Part shown: positions 61,724-64,000 of the stretch, piece after piece | Position numbering within the stretch: position 1 is the stretch's first letter | Layout: each line of letters starts with the position of its first letter | Origin: Ewingella allii | GTDB lineage: Bacteria > Pseudomonadota > Gammaproteobacteria > Enterobacterales > Enterobacteriaceae | Assembly: GCF_044430645.1 (NCBI RefSeq) | Contig: NZ_JAWUDN010000008.1 | Span: 62,001 to 126,000, forward strand | Reading direction: 5' to 3' | Length of the DNA stretch: 64,000 nt | Notes under the pieces: generated by a model | Databases searched by the model: none | Seen by the model: the letters and a program-made list of their open reading frames with translations, nothing else | What the model was told of the DNA's origin: nothing | Translations under genes and position numbers: made by a program

Positions 61724-61754
61724 AAAAGCGCGGGCCCTGAGAACAGAGGCCCGC
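61724..61754 (-). terminator. Terminator of bglX
   Basis: On the minus strand GCGGGCC (61754-61748) pairs with GGCCCGC (61736-61730), and GC then TTTT (61727-61724) follow. It lies 73 bases beyond the bglX stop and ends before rpfR. Confidence 0.65.
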
Positions 61755-61782
61755 TCTTGATTTTAGATGATTTTTATTACCA

Positions 61783-61812
61783 GTGATGGCACCCCGGAGG
61801 GTGTGCCATCAC
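61783..61812 (-). repeat. Perfect ten-base hairpin after bglX
   Basis: GTGATGGCAC (61783-61792) and GTGCCATCAC (61803-61812) are perfect complements with inner C/G pairing. There is no T tract on either strand. It lies between the bglX stop and the terminator and may protect the 3' end of the mRNA. Confidence 0.55.
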
Positions 61813-61826
61813 GTTGTTAGCGACAG

Positions 61827-64000
61827 TTATTTCAGTAGGAAGCTACTTTGCTTCACATCCTGTGAATCCAATCCAATGAATACATTGAATTTGCCCGGTT
61901 CAGAGGCCCATTTGAGCTTGTCATTGAAGAAACGTAAATCTTTTTCATTGATCGCAAATGTAACGACTTTTTCTTCACCCGGCGCCAGATTTATTTTCTC
62001 GAAGTTTTTGAGCTCTTTAACCGGGCGGCTGATAGAGGCCGTCAGGTCACGAAGATAGAGCTGTACCACGGTCGCGCCGCTGCGTTTGCCGGTGTTTTTC
62101 ACCGTCACGCTGGCAGTCAGTGGCTGCGTGGCACTCATGGTGGTCGAAGACAATGAAATATCAGAGACGCTGAACTGGGTGTAGCTCAAACCATAACCAA
62201 ACGGGAAGAGCGGGCCATTGGTGATGTCGAAGTAGCGCGAGGTGTATTTATCTTCTCTCTGCGGATTCCGTGGTCGGCCAGTATTCAACTCGCTGTTGTA
62301 TAATGGGATTTGACCAACAGAGCGCGGGAAGGTCATTGGCAGTTTGCCCGACGGGTTGTAGTCGCCGAACAGCACGTCTGCAATGGCGTGTCCGCCTTCT
62401 GTGCCGCTGAACCAGGTTTCTAGCATGGCATCGGCAATGTCATTTTCCCACGTCAGGGTCAGTGGACGGCCATTCATCAGCACGATCACCAGCGGCTTGC
62501 CGGTGGCTTTCAGCGCTTTAAGCAGGTCGCGCTGGCTTTGCGGAATGTTCAACTCGGTACGGCTGGACGCTTCGTGCGCCATGCCCTGAGCTTCACCCAC
62601 TACCGCAACCACGACGTCGGCTTTCTCAGCGGTTTTCACGGCTTCATCAATCATTTCCTGCGCTGGGCGCGGGTCGTTAACCACCTGTTTCTCATAGGAG
62701 TTCAGGAAGTTGACGATGTCTTGATCGTTGGTGATGTTGGCGCCACGGGCATACAGCAGGGTGGCTTTGTCGCCAATCGCGTCTTTCATACCTTGCAGCA
62801 CGGTGACGGTCTGGTTGGCTTTACCGGCAGCGGACCAGCTTCCCATGACATCACGCTGGCTGTCGGCCAGAGTACCAATCAGGGCGATGGTGCCTTTCTT
62901 CTGCAACGGCAAGGTTTCGTTCTGGTTTTTTAGCAATACCAGTGAGGTACGCGCCACTTCACGCGCCTCTTTGCGATGCAAACGGCTTTCGGCGTTGGTA
63001 TCAACTGGGTCACTCGATGCCGGGCCAAGGTGGCGGTACGGATCGATGAACAGGCCCATATCCCACTTTGCATTCAGTACGTTACGCACCGCGCGGTCAA
63101 TCTCTTTGACGCTAACAATTTTGTCGGCCACTAAGCCTTTCAGGTACTTGCCGTACATATCATCGGCCATGTCCATATCGACACCGGACTTCAGCGCCAT
63201 GGCGGCGGCCTGACGGTCATCTTCGGCCACGCCGTGTTTGACCAAGCCGCCGATAGCGCCGTGATCGCTAACGGTTAAGCCTTTGAATTTCCACTGGTCG
63301 CGCAGAACTTGCTGCAACAGCCACGGGTTGGAGGTCGCCGGAATGCCATTCACCGAGTTCAGCGCAACCATCACGCCGCCCGCGCCTGCATCAAGCGCGG
63401 CTTTATACGGAGGCATGTAGTCATTGAACATGCGCGTCAGGCTCATGTCCACGGTGTTGTACTCGCGGCCGCCTTCTACTGCGCCGTACAGCGCGAAATG
63501 CTTCACGTTGGCCATCACGCTGTCAGGGGCGGACGGATCGTTATTCTGATAGGCGCTGACCATTTCGTGGGCCAGGCGCGACGTTAAGTAGGTGTCTTCG
63601 CCAAAGCCTTCAGAGACGCGGCCCCAGCGCGGATCGCGGGTGATATCGACCATCGGTGAGAAGGTCATGTTCAGGCCATCGGCCGCGGTTTCAATGGCAG
63701 AGATACGCGCGCTGGTGGCGACGGCTTGCATGTCCCAGCTGGCGGCAAGGCCAAGGCTGATAGGGAAGATGGTGCGCTGGCCGTGAACCACGTCATAGGC
63801 GTAGAACAGCGGGATTTTCAGGCGGCTGTGCTGTACCTGATCCTGAATGCGGCGAATGTCAGGTTTGGTCACGGTATTGAACATACCGCCAACTTTATCG
63901 GCGCGAACGTCAGCCATAATGGCTTCTTTCGGGTAGTCGGGACCAACGCTTACTAAGTTAAGCTGGCCGATTTTTTCGTCCAGCGTCATTTGGGTCATCA
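61827..64000 (-). CDS. bglX: Periplasmic beta-glucosidase BglX, 5' end cut by the window
   Basis: This GH3 family beta-glucosidase is read from the stop at 61827 to the window end; the signal peptide and first residues lie beyond. The visible part, over 720 residues, contains the GH3 N-domain with DPRWGRVSEGFGEDTYL, KHFALYGAVEGG and the nucleophile motif GLTVSDHGAIGGL. The GH3 C-domain has VVAVVGEAQGMAHEASSR, and a fibronectin-III-like end follows (FPFGYGLSYTQF). It matches E. coli BglX, which hydrolyses beta-glucosides in the periplasm. Only the start is missing. Confidence 0.95.
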   Translation of the reverse strand, partial: MTQMTLDEKIGQLNLVSVGPDYPKEAIMADVRADKVGGMFNTVTKPDIRRIQDQVQHSRLKIPLFYAYDVVHGQRTIFPISLGLAASWDMQAVATSARISAIETAADGLNMTFSPMVDITRDPRWGRVSEGFGEDTYLTSRLAHEMVSAYQNNDPSAPDSVMANVKHFALYGAVEGGREYNTVDMSLTRMFNDYMPPYKAALDAGAGGVMVALNSVNGIPATSNPWLLQQVLRDQWKFKGLTVSDHGAIGGLVKHGVAEDDRQAAAMALKSGVDMDMADDMYGKYLKGLVADKIVSVKEIDRAVRNVLNAKWDMGLFIDPYRHLGPASSDPVDTNAESRLHRKEAREVARTSLVLLKNQNETLPLQKKGTIALIGTLADSQRDVMGSWSAAGKANQTVTVLQGMKDAIGDKATLLYARGANITNDQDIVNFLNSYEKQVVNDPRPAQEMIDEAVKTAEKADVVVAVVGEAQGMAHEASSRTELNIPQSQRDLLKALKATGKPLVIVLMNGRPLTLTWENDIADAMLETWFSGTEGGHAIADVLFGDYNPSGKLPMTFPRSVGQIPLYNSELNTGRPRNPQREDKYTSRYFDITNGPLFPFGYGLSYTQFSVSDISLSSTTMSATQPLTASVTVKNTGKRSGATVVQLYLRDLTASISRPVKELKNFEKINLAPGEEKVVTFAINEKDLRFFNDKLKWASEPGKFNVFIGLDSQDVKQSSFLLK

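Overview
The window is chromosomal DNA from a gammaproteobacterium of the order Enterobacterales. The evidence is the ftsH-folP-glmM-secG-tRNA-rimP-nusA-infB-rbfA-truB-rpsO-pnp-nlpI-deaD backbone, with near-universal enterobacterial protein sequences, followed by blocks in orders familiar from E. coli (yhbW; ubiVU/ubiT/yhbS/yhbQ/yhbP/yhbO/yraR; nrdG-nrdD; treC-treB-treR-mgtA; sstT-alx-ygjR-ygjP-rlmG-fadH). The absence of argG between the tRNA-Leu and tRNA-fMet genes, the phn operon sitting beside yraR and nrdG, and an rpfF-rpfR signalling pair point to a relative of Serratia, Rahnella, Ewingella or Hafnia rather than Escherichia. I cannot name the genus from sequence reading alone.

Layout. 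1-16300: housekeeping genes for protein quality control (ftsH, truncated by the window start), folate and cell-wall precursors (folP, glmM), secretion (secG), two tRNAs, then the translation/RNA-decay genes rimP to deaD, all on the plus strand. 16300-27500: a luciferase-like monooxygenase, a three-gene exporter cluster (HlyD-type adaptor plus two ABC-2 permeases, with no ATPase in the window), the oxygen-independent ubiquinone genes ubiU, ubiV and ubiT, a DUF1778/GNAT toxin-antitoxin pair with a clear promoter-operator, and small stress or accessory genes. 27500-35900: a minus-strand C-P lyase operon phnFGHIJKLMN-(hexapeptide acyltransferase)-phnP, without the PhnCDE importer. 36200-47300: the anaerobic ribonucleotide reductase nrdDG, a flavodoxin-fold quinone reductase, trehalose uptake and hydrolysis with its LacI-type repressor, and the magnesium P-type ATPase mgtA behind a long structured leader. 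47300-58300: a GH20 hexosaminidase, the serine/threonine symporter sstT, alx behind a yybP-ykoY-type riboswitch, a glutamine amidotransferase, ygjR, ygjP, rlmG and fadH. 58700-61700: rpfF and rpfR, a diffusible fatty-acid signal synthase and its cyclic-di-GMP-linked receptor, convergent. 61800-64000: the periplasmic beta-glucosidase bglX, cut by the window end.

The regulatory DNA is the richest part. The mgtA leader carries a PhoP-type promoter, an 11-codon MgtL-like peptide frame and four mutually complementary segments that could form alternative hairpins. The toxin-antitoxin promoter is overlapped by a perfect 11-bp inverted repeat, and its GNAT toxin has lost two residues of the acetyl-CoA-binding signature. 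The nrdD, ubiUV, phnF, treB and alx upstream regions each hold a recognisable candidate site. I saw no CRISPR array, insertion sequence, prophage or rRNA gene. No wholly unknown multigene system is evident; the nearest candidates are the ATPase-less exporter cluster and the phn operon with its acyltransferase.
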